Below are positions 56,440 to 64,000 of a stretch of DNA of 64,000 bases, piece by piece. The translations under genes and the position numbers were made by a program. Positions within the stretch are counted from its first letter, which is position 1; each line of letters starts with the position of its first letter. The stretch spans positions 237,253-301,252 of the forward strand of contig DASWYF010000048.1 of assembly GCA_036405135.1 (NCBI GenBank). Direction: 5' to 3'. The DNA comes from Verrucomicrobiia bacterium. GTDB lineage: Bacteria; Verrucomicrobiota; Verrucomicrobiia; Limisphaerales; JAEYXS01. The notes under the pieces are model-generated. The model was not told the DNA's origin. It worked only from the letters and a program-made list of their open reading frames with translations, and made no database searches.

Positions 56440-57243
56440 TTAACCCAAGAGCTTCAACACGCTCTGCGGCAACTGGTTGGCTTGTGAGAGCATGGCGGTG
56501 CCGGACTGCACGAGGATGTTCTGTTTGGCGAACTGGGTGGATTCTTCGGCCACATCCACGTCCTGGATGCGGGAGCTGGCGGCCGTGAGGTTCTCTTTGC
56601 TGATGGTGAGCTGCTCGGCGGTGTAGTTCAGGCGGGACTGGTAGGAGCCGATGGTCGCGCGGTCGTTCGAGAGCTGGTTGATGGCCGTCTTCACGCTGGT
56701 CAGAGCGGCTGCTGCGGCAGTCGTCGTGCTGATGGAGGCCGCCGTGGCGCCGGTGTAAGCAGCGGTGCCGAGGTTGACGCCGGACATGGTGAAGGAGCCG
56801 CCTTCGGAATCGATCGTCACGTCGAGGCTGTTCGCCGAGAAGAGCGAGACGCCGTTGAAATCTTTCTGCGACGCATCCGTCACATAAGAGGCGAGCTGGG
56901 TGAACTCCGCATTGTACAACGTACGGTCCGCATCCGTCTTCGTGATGTCTTGCGAGAGGATGGAGAGCTCGCTCATGCGGTCGAGCGCCTTGCCGATCTT
57001 CTTGAGATAGCCATCTTGAGTTTGAGTGAAGGAAACGGCGTTGCCGACGTTGGAGCCGGCGGCCGCGAGACGCGAGACTTGAGCGTCCAGACGGGTCGCC
57101 ACGGCCAAACCGGCCGCGTCATCCGAAGGACTCACGATCTTGGAACCGGAACTCAGCCGGGCGAGCGATTTGCTCAGTTGCATCTGGCTGGTCTGCAGAT
57201 TGTGTGCAGACACCTGGGCGGACATGTTGGTGTTGATGACCAT
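56440..57243 (-). CDS. fliC: Flagellin
   Basis: The 267-residue protein has the conserved N-terminal (INTNMSAQVSAHNLQTSQ ... SSGSKIVSPSDDAAGLAVAT) and C-terminal (NLTAASSRIQDVDVAEESTQ, then NILVQSGTAMLSQANQLPQS) helices that pack in the filament core. The middle is short (about 90 residues), so this is a minimal flagellin with little outer domain. It is secreted by the flagellar type III system. It follows csrA by 45 bases, and that leader contains no GGA motif and no clear ribosome binding site. CsrA and FliW genes upstream suggest the usual FliW-CsrA-flagellin control loop, although the lack of GGA sites questions direct CsrA binding here. Confidence 0.95.
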   Translation of the reverse strand: MVINTNMSAQVSAHNLQTSQMQLSKSLARLSSGSKIVSPSDDAAGLAVATRLDAQVSRLAAAGSNVGNAVSFTQTQDGYLKKIGKALDRMSELSILSQDITKTDADRTLYNAEFTQLASYVTDASQKDFNGVSLFSANSLDVTIDSEGGSFTMSGVNLGTAAYTGATAASISTTTAAAAALTSVKTAINQLSNDRATIGSYQSRLNYTAEQLTISKENLTAASSRIQDVDVAEESTQFAKQNILVQSGTAMLSQANQLPQSVLKLLG

Positions 57244-57288
57244 AGACTATTGTATGTTGTTAGTTGGTTGGGTTTAAAAATTGTTTGG

Positions 57289-57543
57289 TTAAGCGGGTGT
57301 CGCCACGGGTGTGGCGGCATTGGTGTTCTTCACCGGCAGCTTCGGCACTGCGGAACGTGTGTTCGTGACTGCCTCACGGTTGTTGCGCTGGATCTCCTCA
57401 TAGACTTCGAGGCGATGCACGGGCACATCGGCGGGGGCCTCGATGCCGATCTTCACCACTTCACCGTCCACGCGGACGATCTTCACGGTGATGCGGCCAT
57501 CGATGACGACGCACTCATTGGTTTTGCGTGAAAGGATCAACAT
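57289..57543 (-). CDS. csrA: Carbon storage regulator CsrA with extended tail
   Basis: The N-terminal 60 residues (MLILSRKTNECVVIDGRITV, then KIVRVDGEVVKIGIEAPADV, PVHRLEVYEEIQ) are a standard CsrA, an RNA-binding dimer acting on GGA motifs in mRNA leaders. The protein continues for about 20 more residues, rich in Pro, Ala and Thr, giving 84 in total. It starts four bases after fliW and precedes flagellin, the order found in several bacteria in which FliW releases CsrA when flagellin is low. Confidence 0.95.
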   Translation of the reverse strand: MLILSRKTNECVVIDGRITVKIVRVDGEVVKIGIEAPADVPVHRLEVYEEIQRNNREAVTNTRSAVPKLPVKNTNAATPVATPA

Positions 57544-57547
57544 GCGT

Positions 57548-57982
57548 TTATGCCTCCTCAGCAGCGGGCAGGGGATGTTGGAGCGAGTAATTTGCGGCGT
57601 TCGCGATGACGACCTGTTTACCGCGCAGTGTGTAACGGTTGATGACGATCGGCCCCTTCAGGTTCACGGTGGCACCGGTGTTCCTGAGGGTGACGATGTT
57701 GTAGAGCAAGGCGTCCGACGGCTTCACAAGCCCGAGGAACCGGGCATCTTCCGGGCTGATCTGCGGCGCGTAATCCGGCAGCACATCAAACGGCGGGACG
57801 ACCAGAAAGGCGAGTGACGGATCGTTAAGCACCTGCAACCAGCGGAAGGGCTCCTGGCCCGGCTCGGTCAGCAGGACGTATTCCTTGATGGTCTCAAAAC
57901 CCAGTAGGCCCAGCGGCAGTTGCACGATGTTCTCGCGCTCTGCTTCCATCATTTCCAAGGTTGGTGATTCGACAGCGATCAT
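57548..57982 (-). CDS. fliW: Flagellar assembly factor FliW
   Basis: From ATG 57982 the protein has 145 residues. IVQLPLGLLGFETIKEYVLL and PFRWLQVLNDPSLAFLVVPP are conserved FliW segments, followed by VTLRNTGATVNLKGPIVINR. FliW binds flagellin and CsrA in the cytoplasm and couples flagellin supply to its translation. In-frame extension to 58150 has no FliW similarity. The gene is divergent from cheR, with a common control region of about 250 bases. Confidence 0.93.
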   Translation of the reverse strand: MIAVESPTLEMMEAERENIVQLPLGLLGFETIKEYVLLTEPGQEPFRWLQVLNDPSLAFLVVPPFDVLPDYAPQISPEDARFLGLVKPSDALLYNIVTLRNTGATVNLKGPIVINRYTLRGKQVVIANAANYSLQHPLPAAEEA

Positions 57983-58234
57983 ATTCTGAACGCTGTTTAG
58001 CACAGCCCATGCCAAGGGTGTTTTCCCTTTAAACACGGCCTTTTGCGCCGGGAAGCGGCAAAAACCTCCCAAAAACTGCCGGGCTTGATAAGCTCGCCCG
58101 GCAAATTCCTCCCATTTCCCGCCCGGAAAAATAATCCCGTCCACGGGCACTCAATCTGGTTAAGCCGATGGCCATGCTTGCCGATGTGTACCTCGGCCCA
58201 TGCCGTACAACCAATGGGCTTAAAGCGCCCTGAT

Positions 58235-59056
58235 ATGCCTATAACGGAAGACGCCAGTGATTACGCCTACATCATTGATTTGATCTATGAGCGCTCGGGC
58301 ATTCGCTTGCACGAAGGCAAGAAGCCGTTGATCCGCGCCCGTCTGGGCAAGCGTATGCGCGCCTTGGGCATCGAAGACCTGGGCACCTACTGCGACCACT
58401 TGCGCTCTCGCGAAGGAGAGAATGAGTTGACGCATACCGTGGACGCTCTCACCACCAACTTCACCAGCTTCCTCCGTGAGGAACAGCATTTTAAAACGCT
58501 GGTGAACGAAGCCTTGCCCAGCGTCATCAAGCCGGGGCAGAAGGCTTTCAAAGTCTGGAGCGCCGCGTGCTCCACGGGTGAGGAGCCATATAGCATCGCC
58601 ATCTACCTCGCGGAACATTTTCCGCTCGCCCAAGGCTGGAACTGGGAGGTGCTGGCCACCGATATCTCGACCAAGGCGCTGGATAAGGCAAAAGCCGGTG
58701 TTTACGCCAGCGATCGTCTGAACACGTTGCCTCCGGAATGGTTGCGCCGCCACTTCCAGCGGGGTGAGAAGCAATGGGCTGGCTACTACCGCGTCAAGCC
58801 CGCACTGGCCGCGCGGATCAAGTTCATGCAGTTGAACCTGCTCGGGGATTACCCCTTTTCCGGGCCGTTCGAGACTATTTTCTGCCGAAATGTGATGATC
58901 TATTTCGACCGGCCTACGCAACACGGACTCGTGAATCATCTGCATAGCTGCCTGGGGCCAGGGGGCTGGTTGATGGTGGGGCACTCGGAAAGCCTCACGG
59001 GCCTGAGCACGCCGCTCAAGTGCATCCGTCCCAGCATCTATCGCCGCACCAACTAG
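58235..59056 (+). CDS. cheR: Chemotaxis protein methyltransferase CheR
   Basis: From ATG 58235 the protein has 273 residues. The N-terminal helical domain (SDYAYIIDLIYERSGIRLHE) precedes the S-adenosylmethionine-binding core: VWSAACSTGEEPYSIAIYLA, LATDISTKALDKAKAGVY, and ETIFCRNVMIYFDRPTQ. It methylates glutamates of chemoreceptors. Longer in-frame starts (58043, 58214) do not fit. It heads cheR-cheD-HDOD-cheB; no chemoreceptor or CheA is in the window. Confidence 0.96.
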   Translation: MPITEDASDYAYIIDLIYERSGIRLHEGKKPLIRARLGKRMRALGIEDLGTYCDHLRSREGENELTHTVDALTTNFTSFLREEQHFKTLVNEALPSVIKPGQKAFKVWSAACSTGEEPYSIAIYLAEHFPLAQGWNWEVLATDISTKALDKAKAGVYASDRLNTLPPEWLRRHFQRGEKQWAGYYRVKPALAARIKFMQLNLLGDYPFSGPFETIFCRNVMIYFDRPTQHGLVNHLHSCLGPGGWLMVGHSESLTGLSTPLKCIRPSIYRRTN

Positions 59057-59059
59057 TCT

Positions 59060-59581
59060 ATGCCTTCACCCAGCCTAGTCGGATTTGAACACAAGGTCGT
59101 GGTGGGCATCGCGGATTTCGCGGTGACCAACAACCAGAATCTTATTCTCAGCACATACTCCTTGGGGTCGTGCATCGGCATCGCCATCTATGATCCCGTG
59201 GTACGCGTGGGAGGTTTGCTGCACGCCATGCTGCCGGATTCCACGATTGATTCCGTGAAAGCCGCGAACCAGCCGGCCATGTTCATCGATACTGGCATCC
59301 CGGCACTTTTCCGCGCCGCTTACGATCTCAAGGCTGAAAAGTATCGTTTGAAAATCTACGTGGCTGGGGGCGCGCAGATCATGGACAACAGCGGGTTCTT
59401 CAACATCGGCCGCCGCAACTACGAGGCCATGTCCGCCATTTTCGCAAAGCACGGTTTAAAGCCACAGGCCGAGGAAGTCGGCGGTCTTGTGAACCGCACC
59501 ATGTATCTTCATATCGCCACCGGCGAAGTGACATTGAAGACTTCAGGCCAGATCAAGGAGACCAATCTATGCAAGAGCTAG
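59060..59581 (+). CDS. cheD: Chemoreceptor glutamine deamidase CheD
   Basis: The 173-residue protein has the CheD signature STYSLGSCIGIAIYDP with the catalytic Cys38 and His55 (GGLLHAMLPDS). It converts receptor glutamines to glutamates, and in some species interacts with CheC. It starts three bases after cheR and overlaps the next gene by 13 bases. Confidence 0.95.
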   Translation: MPSPSLVGFEHKVVVGIADFAVTNNQNLILSTYSLGSCIGIAIYDPVVRVGGLLHAMLPDSTIDSVKAANQPAMFIDTGIPALFRAAYDLKAEKYRLKIYVAGGAQIMDNSGFFNIGRRNYEAMSAIFAKHGLKPQAEEVGGLVNRTMYLHIATGEVTLKTSGQIKETNLCKS

Positions 59582-60426
59582 ACGATTACATCCAGAAGGT
59601 TAAACACCTTCCTCCTGCACCGCGCGTTTTGCCGAAGTTGCTGACTCTTCTGGGTCAGCCGAACATCGACAGCGGCCGCATCGTGGAGCTGATCCAGTAT
59701 GATTCTGCGCTCACGGCCAGCCTGTTGCAGGTGTGCAACAGTGCTTATCTCGCTTCTTCAACTCCGGTCGCTGATCTGGAAGAAGCGGTCAATCGCCTGG
59801 GTTTTCATCTGGTTTTCCGCCTCGTGGCGGGTCTTAGCGGCAGCCGCACGTTGTCTCCGAGCCAGAAGGGCTATGGGATGGATGAGGGCGAGTTGTGGAA
59901 GCATTCTGTGACCAGTGCGGTGGCGGCGCAATTGATCGCTGCGGAGTGTGATGTGGATGAGAATGTCGCGTTCACTGCGGGTCTGCTGCATGACATCGGC
60001 AAAGTGATCCTTTCGGGGGCGCTGGAACATATCTATCAAAAGCTGCGGGATGAGGTGGACACGAACCAGCAATCTCTGCTGGAGACGGAGAAACGTCTCC
60101 TGGGGGTGCAGCATGCGGAGATCGGCGGACGTCTGCTGGCGAACTGGAAGTTTCCGGCGCCGCTCGTCGCGGCGGTGTGGTTCCATCATCATCCGGCGGC
60201 GGCGCAACCGCACCAGAAGCTGGCTTCGTGCGTGTACTTGGGGAACATGATCGCGTATTTCATCGGCAATGGCTTTGGCCATCAAGCCTTCGCGCTGCGT
60301 GGGCGCGGCGAGGCTTTGAGCATGCTCGGTTTGCGCGGGGATGATCTTCCCCGGCTGATGATCGAGACGTACGATCACTACGCAGGGATCGAGGCGCTGT
60401 TCAACATCAATGCCATATCTGCCTGA
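59569..60426 (+). CDS. HDOD-domain protein
   Basis: The 285-residue protein has an HDOD domain over residues about 15-210: LPPAPRVLPKLLTLLGQPNI, then DSALTASLLQVCNSAYLASS, LAGLSGSRTL, and the HD-like FTAGLLHDIGKVILSGAL. The H-D pair in LLHDIGK is kept, which is not true of every HDOD protein, so hydrolase activity is conceivable. These proteins serve as signalling adapters that gauge motility or second messengers. It is embedded between cheD and cheB with overlaps or two-base gaps, which ties it to chemotaxis. Confidence 0.9.
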   Translation: MQELDDYIQKVKHLPPAPRVLPKLLTLLGQPNIDSGRIVELIQYDSALTASLLQVCNSAYLASSTPVADLEEAVNRLGFHLVFRLVAGLSGSRTLSPSQKGYGMDEGELWKHSVTSAVAAQLIAAECDVDENVAFTAGLLHDIGKVILSGALEHIYQKLRDEVDTNQQSLLETEKRLLGVQHAEIGGRLLANWKFPAPLVAAVWFHHHPAAAQPHQKLASCVYLGNMIAYFIGNGFGHQAFALRGRGEALSMLGLRGDDLPRLMIETYDHYAGIEALFNINAISA

Positions 60427-60428
60427 GC

Positions 60429-61520
60429 ATGAGCACGAGACGGATACGAACGTTAGTCGTGGATGACTCGGCGGTGGTGCGCCGGGTGATCACGGAGACA
60501 TTGGCGAAGGAGGCGGAGATCGAGGTCGTCGGCACGGCCATCGATCCCTATGCCGCGCGTGAGAAGATCCTGGCGCTGAACCCGGATGTTCTCACACTCG
60601 ACATAGAGATGCCGAAGATGGATGGCATCACTTTTCTGCGCCTCATCATGAAACACCGGCCCATGCCGGTGATCGTCATGAGCTCGCTCACGACCGAAGG
60701 GTCAACGAAGGCGTTGGAGGCCTTGCAGGCGGGGGCGGTGGATGTGCTGGACAAGCCGAGCGGCTCGTTTTCGGCGTGGGCTGACGGGCGGCTGGCGCAG
60801 AAGATCAAAGCGGCCGCGCAAGCATCGCTTCATAATATTTCCTCGCAGGAAGCTGAGACGCCCGTTCGCACGATCGTCAAAGCGCCTGTGATATCCACAC
60901 CGCGTTTGAGTGGATCTGGTTCACGTCAACTGATCGTGATGGGCGCTTCAACCGGTGGCACGGAAGCGCTCAAGAAAGTGCTCACGGCGTTGCCTGATGG
61001 CCTGCCGCCGATCTGCATCGTGCAGCATATCCCTGCGAAATTTTCCCTGGCCTTCGCCAATCGCCTGAATGACCTCTGCCCATTCCATGTGCAAGAGGCG
61101 CAAGGCGGCGAGGTGTTGCAGCACGGCCAAGCCGTCGTGGCTCCGGGCGGTTATCACCTGCTCGTGCGCTGGAATGGCAATGGTTATATCACGGCGCTCA
61201 GTGAGGCTCCGCCGGTGCATCATCAGCGTCCGGCGGTGGATATCCTGTTTGATTCTGCGGTGAAGGCGGGTGCAGCGCCGCATGTCTTGGGCGTGTTGCT
61301 GACGGGGATGGGGGCGGATGGGGCGAGCGGGATGGTGAATCTGAGGCAGAATGGTGCGTTCACGATCGCACAGAATGAGGCGACGTGTGTGGTGTTCGGC
61401 ATGCCGCGGGAGGCGATCCGGATGGGGGGGGCATCTGCTGTGGCAGGGCTGCCGGAGATAGCAGGGCTGATGGTGCGGCATTGTGCGGCGCGGCGGGAGG
61501 CGGTTCTGAGCGCAGGGTAG
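60429..61520 (+). CDS. cheB: Chemotaxis response regulator/protein-glutamate methylesterase CheB
   Basis: The 363-residue protein has a receiver domain (VVDDSAVVRRVITETLAKEA, phospho-Asp in LTLDIEMPKMDG) and a C-terminal methylesterase (GASTGGTEALKKVL with the Ser, QHIPAKFSLAF with the His, and LLTGMGADGASG with the Asp). It demethylates receptors when phosphorylated by CheA. Length and motifs are normal. It starts two bases after the HDOD gene. Confidence 0.97.
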   Translation: MSTRRIRTLVVDDSAVVRRVITETLAKEAEIEVVGTAIDPYAAREKILALNPDVLTLDIEMPKMDGITFLRLIMKHRPMPVIVMSSLTTEGSTKALEALQAGAVDVLDKPSGSFSAWADGRLAQKIKAAAQASLHNISSQEAETPVRTIVKAPVISTPRLSGSGSRQLIVMGASTGGTEALKKVLTALPDGLPPICIVQHIPAKFSLAFANRLNDLCPFHVQEAQGGEVLQHGQAVVAPGGYHLLVRWNGNGYITALSEAPPVHHQRPAVDILFDSAVKAGAAPHVLGVLLTGMGADGASGMVNLRQNGAFTIAQNEATCVVFGMPREAIRMGGASAVAGLPEIAGLMVRHCAARREAVLSAG

Positions 61521-62153
61521 GCGGGCGGAGCGGAAGTTTCGTGTTTCTGGTTTTGAGTTTCGAGTCGGGTTCACTATTGGGTGCCGTTTGGAGACAGGGT
61601 CAATGGTGGAGGATAGCTAATAGCCGAGGGTTTCACATTTTCAGATTTTGAAATTTCAAAGGCGGGAAAATGGAGGCGATGGAAGGGTGGGATCATCACG
61701 GAGGCATAGAAAGAGCACCTGAGCATTACCCACCAGTCTATAAAGTGTGAATGAACAAGACTGAGGACAGGGAGAGCTGCGTTTTTCGGGGGCCGGTTTC
61801 ATTTGAGAGGTCGGCGGTGAAGGCCAAAGTCAGGGCAAAGCGGCAGCTTTGCCCCACCTTGATAAGGGGCTTCAGGCTGTTTTGGATGCTGTCTTCCTTG
61901 TATAACCACTTGTGGGTAATGCTCAGAAAGAGCACAGAGGGGAAAGGAACTTCAAAACTGCTCTTTCGCCAAAGCCTCGCCAGAACCCCAAAATCCACGC
62001 CTCAATCGGCCACACTATTTTTAAAACGATTCAGGGTGAGGGTGATTTTGAGTGAAGAGTGGTGAGGTTGAGGGCGTCTTAGGTGATGATGGATTTGCAG
62101 TTCCCAAAGCGGGCTGGGCGGCTTACTTTGGGTGGTAGTAACAGCAACAGCTT
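61521..62153. other. Repeat-rich intergenic region with a MITE half copy
   Basis: No convincing gene is present in these 633 bases. It holds a low-complexity TTTCGTGTTTCTGGTTTTGA run, a hairpin GGGCAAAGC (61833-61841) with GCTTTGCCC (61846-61854), and a half copy of the MITE (61955-62034). A short open frame at 61751-62065 overlaps that copy and is rejected. Confidence 0.5.
61955..62034 (-). mobile_element. MITE-like element, half copy
   Basis: AAACTGCTCTTTCGCCAAAG to TATTTTTAAAACGATTCAG matches the 20142-20210 half of the full element, with several changes (for example CGATTC for CGCTCT at the end). The other half is missing. It appears older than the two full copies. Confidence 0.65.
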
Positions 62154-62837
62154 ATGACATCTCGTTTTCATTTCATGTGGGTGTGTGCGGTATTGGCTTT
62201 GTGCGTGGTGACTGGGCCGATGAGGGCGGAGGATAAGGCGGTGACGAAGGAGCCGGAGTGGCAGGCGTTGTTCGATGGCAAAACGTTAAAAGGCTGGAAG
62301 CCGGCGGATTTTCCGAGCGGAGGGGCTATCGAGGTAAAGAATGGGGTGTTGCAGATGGGGATGGGGGAGACTTTGAGCGGGGTGACGTATACGAATGCGG
62401 TGCCGACGACGGATTATGAGGTGGAGGTGGAGGGGAAGAAGGTGGTGGGGTCGGATTTTTTTTGCGCGTTGACGTTTCCGGTGGGGAAGGAGCATTGCAC
62501 GTTTGTGATGGGGGGATGGGGCGGGGCGGTGGTGGGGATCTCGAGCATCGACCTGATGGATGCTTCTGAGAATGAGACGACGAAGTATATGAAGTTCGAG
62601 AAGGAGAAGTGGTACAAGGTGCGGGTGAAGGTGACGGGGAAGAAGATCGAGGCGTGGATCGATGGGGAGAAGTTCGCGGATGTGGAGCTGGAGGGGAAGA
62701 AGATCAGCATGCGTGCGGGTGACATCGAACAGAATGTGCCGTTCGGGATCGCATCGTATCAGACGGAGTCGGCATTCAAGAGTGTGAAGCTGCGGGCGCT
62801 TGCGCCGGGAAAGCCGGTGGCACCGGCGGGGCAATAG
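62154..62837 (+). CDS. Secreted DUF1080 (3-keto-disaccharide hydrolase-like) protein
   Basis: The 227-residue protein has a signal peptide (FMWVCAVLALCVVTGPMRA) and then EWQALFDGKTLKGWKPADFP, the standard opening of the DUF1080 concanavalin-like family. Later segments YEVEVEGKKVVGSDFFCALT, TKYMKFEKEKWYKVRVKVTG and KIEAWIDGEKFADVEL form the beta-sandwich, and SAFKSVKLRALAPG is the typical end. Family members in Bacteroidota and Verrucomicrobiota bind or hydrolyse modified sugars. No catalytic residue is assigned here. Confidence 0.88.
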   Translation: MTSRFHFMWVCAVLALCVVTGPMRAEDKAVTKEPEWQALFDGKTLKGWKPADFPSGGAIEVKNGVLQMGMGETLSGVTYTNAVPTTDYEVEVEGKKVVGSDFFCALTFPVGKEHCTFVMGGWGGAVVGISSIDLMDASENETTKYMKFEKEKWYKVRVKVTGKKIEAWIDGEKFADVELEGKKISMRAGDIEQNVPFGIASYQTESAFKSVKLRALAPGKPVAPAGQ

Positions 62838-62926
62838 GATTTTTCAGACTGCTCCTTCGCCGAAGCCTAGCCCTGACGCAAAAAATCCGCGCTCCTATCG
62901 GCCACAGTATTTCTTGAAAAGCTCTA
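62836..62926 (-). mobile_element. MITE-like element, half copy abutting a gene end
   Basis: CAGACTGCTCCTTCGCCGAA to CTTGAAAAGCTCTA matches one half of the full element. Its outer TA (62925-62926) forms part of the stop codon of the minus-strand gene at 62924-63376. The left edge joins the DUF1080 stop. It seems to be a deletion derivative. Confidence 0.6.
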
Positions 62927-63376
62927 GCGGGTGGGGTCGTCCAGTGATTCGGAGGAAATGGCGCGTGGGGATTTTTTGGTGGTGCATTTCTTTTTGCGGG
63001 CTTTCTTCATGGGCGTGGTGGTGGCGGTGAGTTTGCGGCCGGGAGTGCAAGGGGCGAGTTTGGGGCGTTTCAATAATTCAGCGCGCCACCAGGTGACTTG
63101 AGGGGATTCTTTGAAGGGGAGTTGCTGGCCTTGCTCGGCGAGGAGGTTCAAGCGCCAGGCGATGACGGACCAGCGTTCGATGCGGAGGTGGACGCGGCCA
63201 GGTGTGGCATGGCTGTGGACACCGGCGGCAACGAGGACGCCTTCATCGACGAGATCACGGACAGCGCGTGTGGAAATCACGAAGGCATCGGCGACTTCTT
63301 GCAAAAGTAAAACGGGGCGGGAATGGGGAAACCAAGAGTCGGCCTCGAAGAGTGAGGGTTGATTCAACTGAGTCAT
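62924..63376 (-). CDS. Small helix-turn-helix-like protein, possibly truncated
   Basis: The 150-residue protein has a MerR/excisionase-like segment (LLLQEVADAFVISTRAVRDL, then VDEGVLVAAGV) and a region VHLRIERWSVIAWRLNLLAE that is conserved in small DNA-binding regulators. The C-terminal 45 residues are Lys- and Thr-rich (KLTATTTPMKKARKKKCTTK) and probably disordered. The stop codon is supplied by the end of a mobile element copy, so the natural end may be longer. No partner gene is visible. Confidence 0.65.
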   Translation of the reverse strand: MTQLNQPSLFEADSWFPHSRPVLLLQEVADAFVISTRAVRDLVDEGVLVAAGVHSHATPGRVHLRIERWSVIAWRLNLLAEQGQQLPFKESPQVTWWRAELLKRPKLAPCTPGRKLTATTTPMKKARKKKCTTKKSPRAISSESLDDPTR

Positions 63377-64000
63377 ATCTATTCTATCTCCTCACTCTGG
63401 CGGCTTCGGTCTTCAACGCCTCAAGGATATCACCAGAGTTCGCCTAGCATCATATCAAGGGGGTAGGACATTGGCTGTCCATGTGAATAATGTGGATAAC
63501 TTTTTATGTGTGTTAGAAGGGGTTGGAGGGCAGGGGGTTGGGTTTATGGGGCGAAGTTTTAGCCACAGATTGAACACAGAAGAAACACGGATGGGAGAGG
63601 GAAAGTCTCAGGTTTCAGGTCTAATGTCTCAAGTCGGGTCGGCGCGGAAATTTACCACGGAGGCACGGAGAACGCGGAGAGGAGGGTTTAAACGCGAACT
63701 ACGCTAAATACGCGAAAAGGGGAGGAAGAAGAATGGGTGGAGTTTTCAACCGAATGGGGAAGATTTAACAGAAGTGGGAATTAGAACAGGAGGGCGCAGA
63801 GGTAACGGAGGGGGAGTGGAGAATAGCCGATAGGCAACAGCCAAGATTTCAAATTTCAGAACAGTAGCAAACCACAGAGCTGAGCCAAGCGTACAAAAGG
63901 AGATGAATGGCGCGTGAAAGAACGCGCGTGGCGGTTTTCTTGATTTTGATTTAAGCGGTTGAGCGGTTGTTTTTAAGGTCAACGGGGGCCTGTGCTATCC
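63377..64000. other. Intergenic repeat-rich end of the window
   Basis: No convincing gene is seen. CCACAGATTGAACACAGAAG (63563-63582) and ACCACGGAGGCACGGAGAAC (63655-63674) belong to the degenerate family also found near 8860-8930 and 6496-6530. GTGAATAATGTGGATAAC (63483 onward) is AT-rich but not obviously a promoter or a DnaA site. Confidence 0.45.
63458..63487. repeat. 30-nt identical repeat, copy 2
   Basis: Identical, in inverted orientation, to 38266-38295. GGACA and TGTCC form the stem. No gene lies nearer than the small helix-turn-helix gene upstream on the minus strand. Confidence 0.75.

Noticed and set aside
61751..62065. Possible 104-residue protein on the plus strand
   Set aside because: Its second half is the MITE half copy and the first half covers a hairpin; no domain or start signal supports it.

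Overview
The window reads as a chromosomal segment of a Verrucomicrobiota bacterium (Pedosphaera/Limisphaerales-like). This is an inference from gene content: four prepilin-type proteins ending in H-X9/10-DG motifs, large secreted immunoglobulin-like and delta-60/MBG-type proteins, a sulfatase, PQQ-like propellers, a DUF1080 protein, a PEP-CTERM-like protein, a cytochrome c/FG-GAP protein, and intergenic regions full of degenerate palindromic repeats. Coding DNA is moderately GC-rich. About 32.3-37.5 kb and, more weakly, 24-26 kb look AT-richer and accessory. I found no rRNA, tRNA or CRISPR array.

Layout. 0-4.4 kb: a Mn/Zn/Fe-type ABC importer (solute-binding protein cut by the window edge, ATPase, two permeases) with an outer-membrane beta-barrel-like gene inside the operon; the first permease carries a complete DtxR-like repressor module at its C-terminus. 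4.5-9 kb: thioesterase, secreted PQQ-like propeller, sulfatase, and a tandem pair of small unknown paralogs. 9.2-12.6 kb: homoserine dehydrogenase, a secreted unknown protein and threonine synthase in one operon. 12.7-23.9 kb: macrodomain protein, a giant secreted Ig/delta-60 protein, RNase III, a zinc-ribbon protein, a degenerate M24 peptidase homolog, a DUF5069 protein, a propeller, a beta-helix protein and a TraB/GumN-like lipoprotein. 23.9-26.2 kb: four small orphan genes in a row. 26.3-32.3 kb: class V aminotransferase, a prepilin-like protein, cardiolipin synthase, an esterase and an acetyltransferase.

32.3-38.4 kb is the most unusual stretch. It holds a DUF6602/PD-(D/E)XK-like protein paired with a GNAT protein, then the remains of an AbiE-type toxin-antitoxin locus. 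The AbiEii toxin gene has a one-base frameshift and is also split by a 175-bp non-autonomous element; removing the element with one TA copy restores the reading frame exactly. The convergent AbiEi-like antitoxin gene is intact and is preceded by three near-perfect 26-30 bp palindromes spaced about 95 bp apart. A second full copy of the element lies at 20.0-20.2 kb and two half copies at 62.0 and 62.9 kb.

38.5-41.1 kb: pgk-tpiA-secG with a clear terminator. 41.2-52.1 kb: two related prepilin plus lipoprotein modules, a cytochrome c/FG-GAP protein, a 1,400-residue secreted MBG-type protein and a fourth prepilin. 52.4-61.5 kb: a PEP-CTERM-like protein, a large hybrid histidine kinase, fliW-csrA-flagellin on the minus strand and, divergently, cheR-cheD-HDOD-cheB. 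This is a motility and chemotaxis block in which FliW and CsrA probably tune flagellin synthesis. 61.5-64 kb is mostly repeat-rich DNA with a DUF1080 protein and a small helix-turn-helix-like protein.
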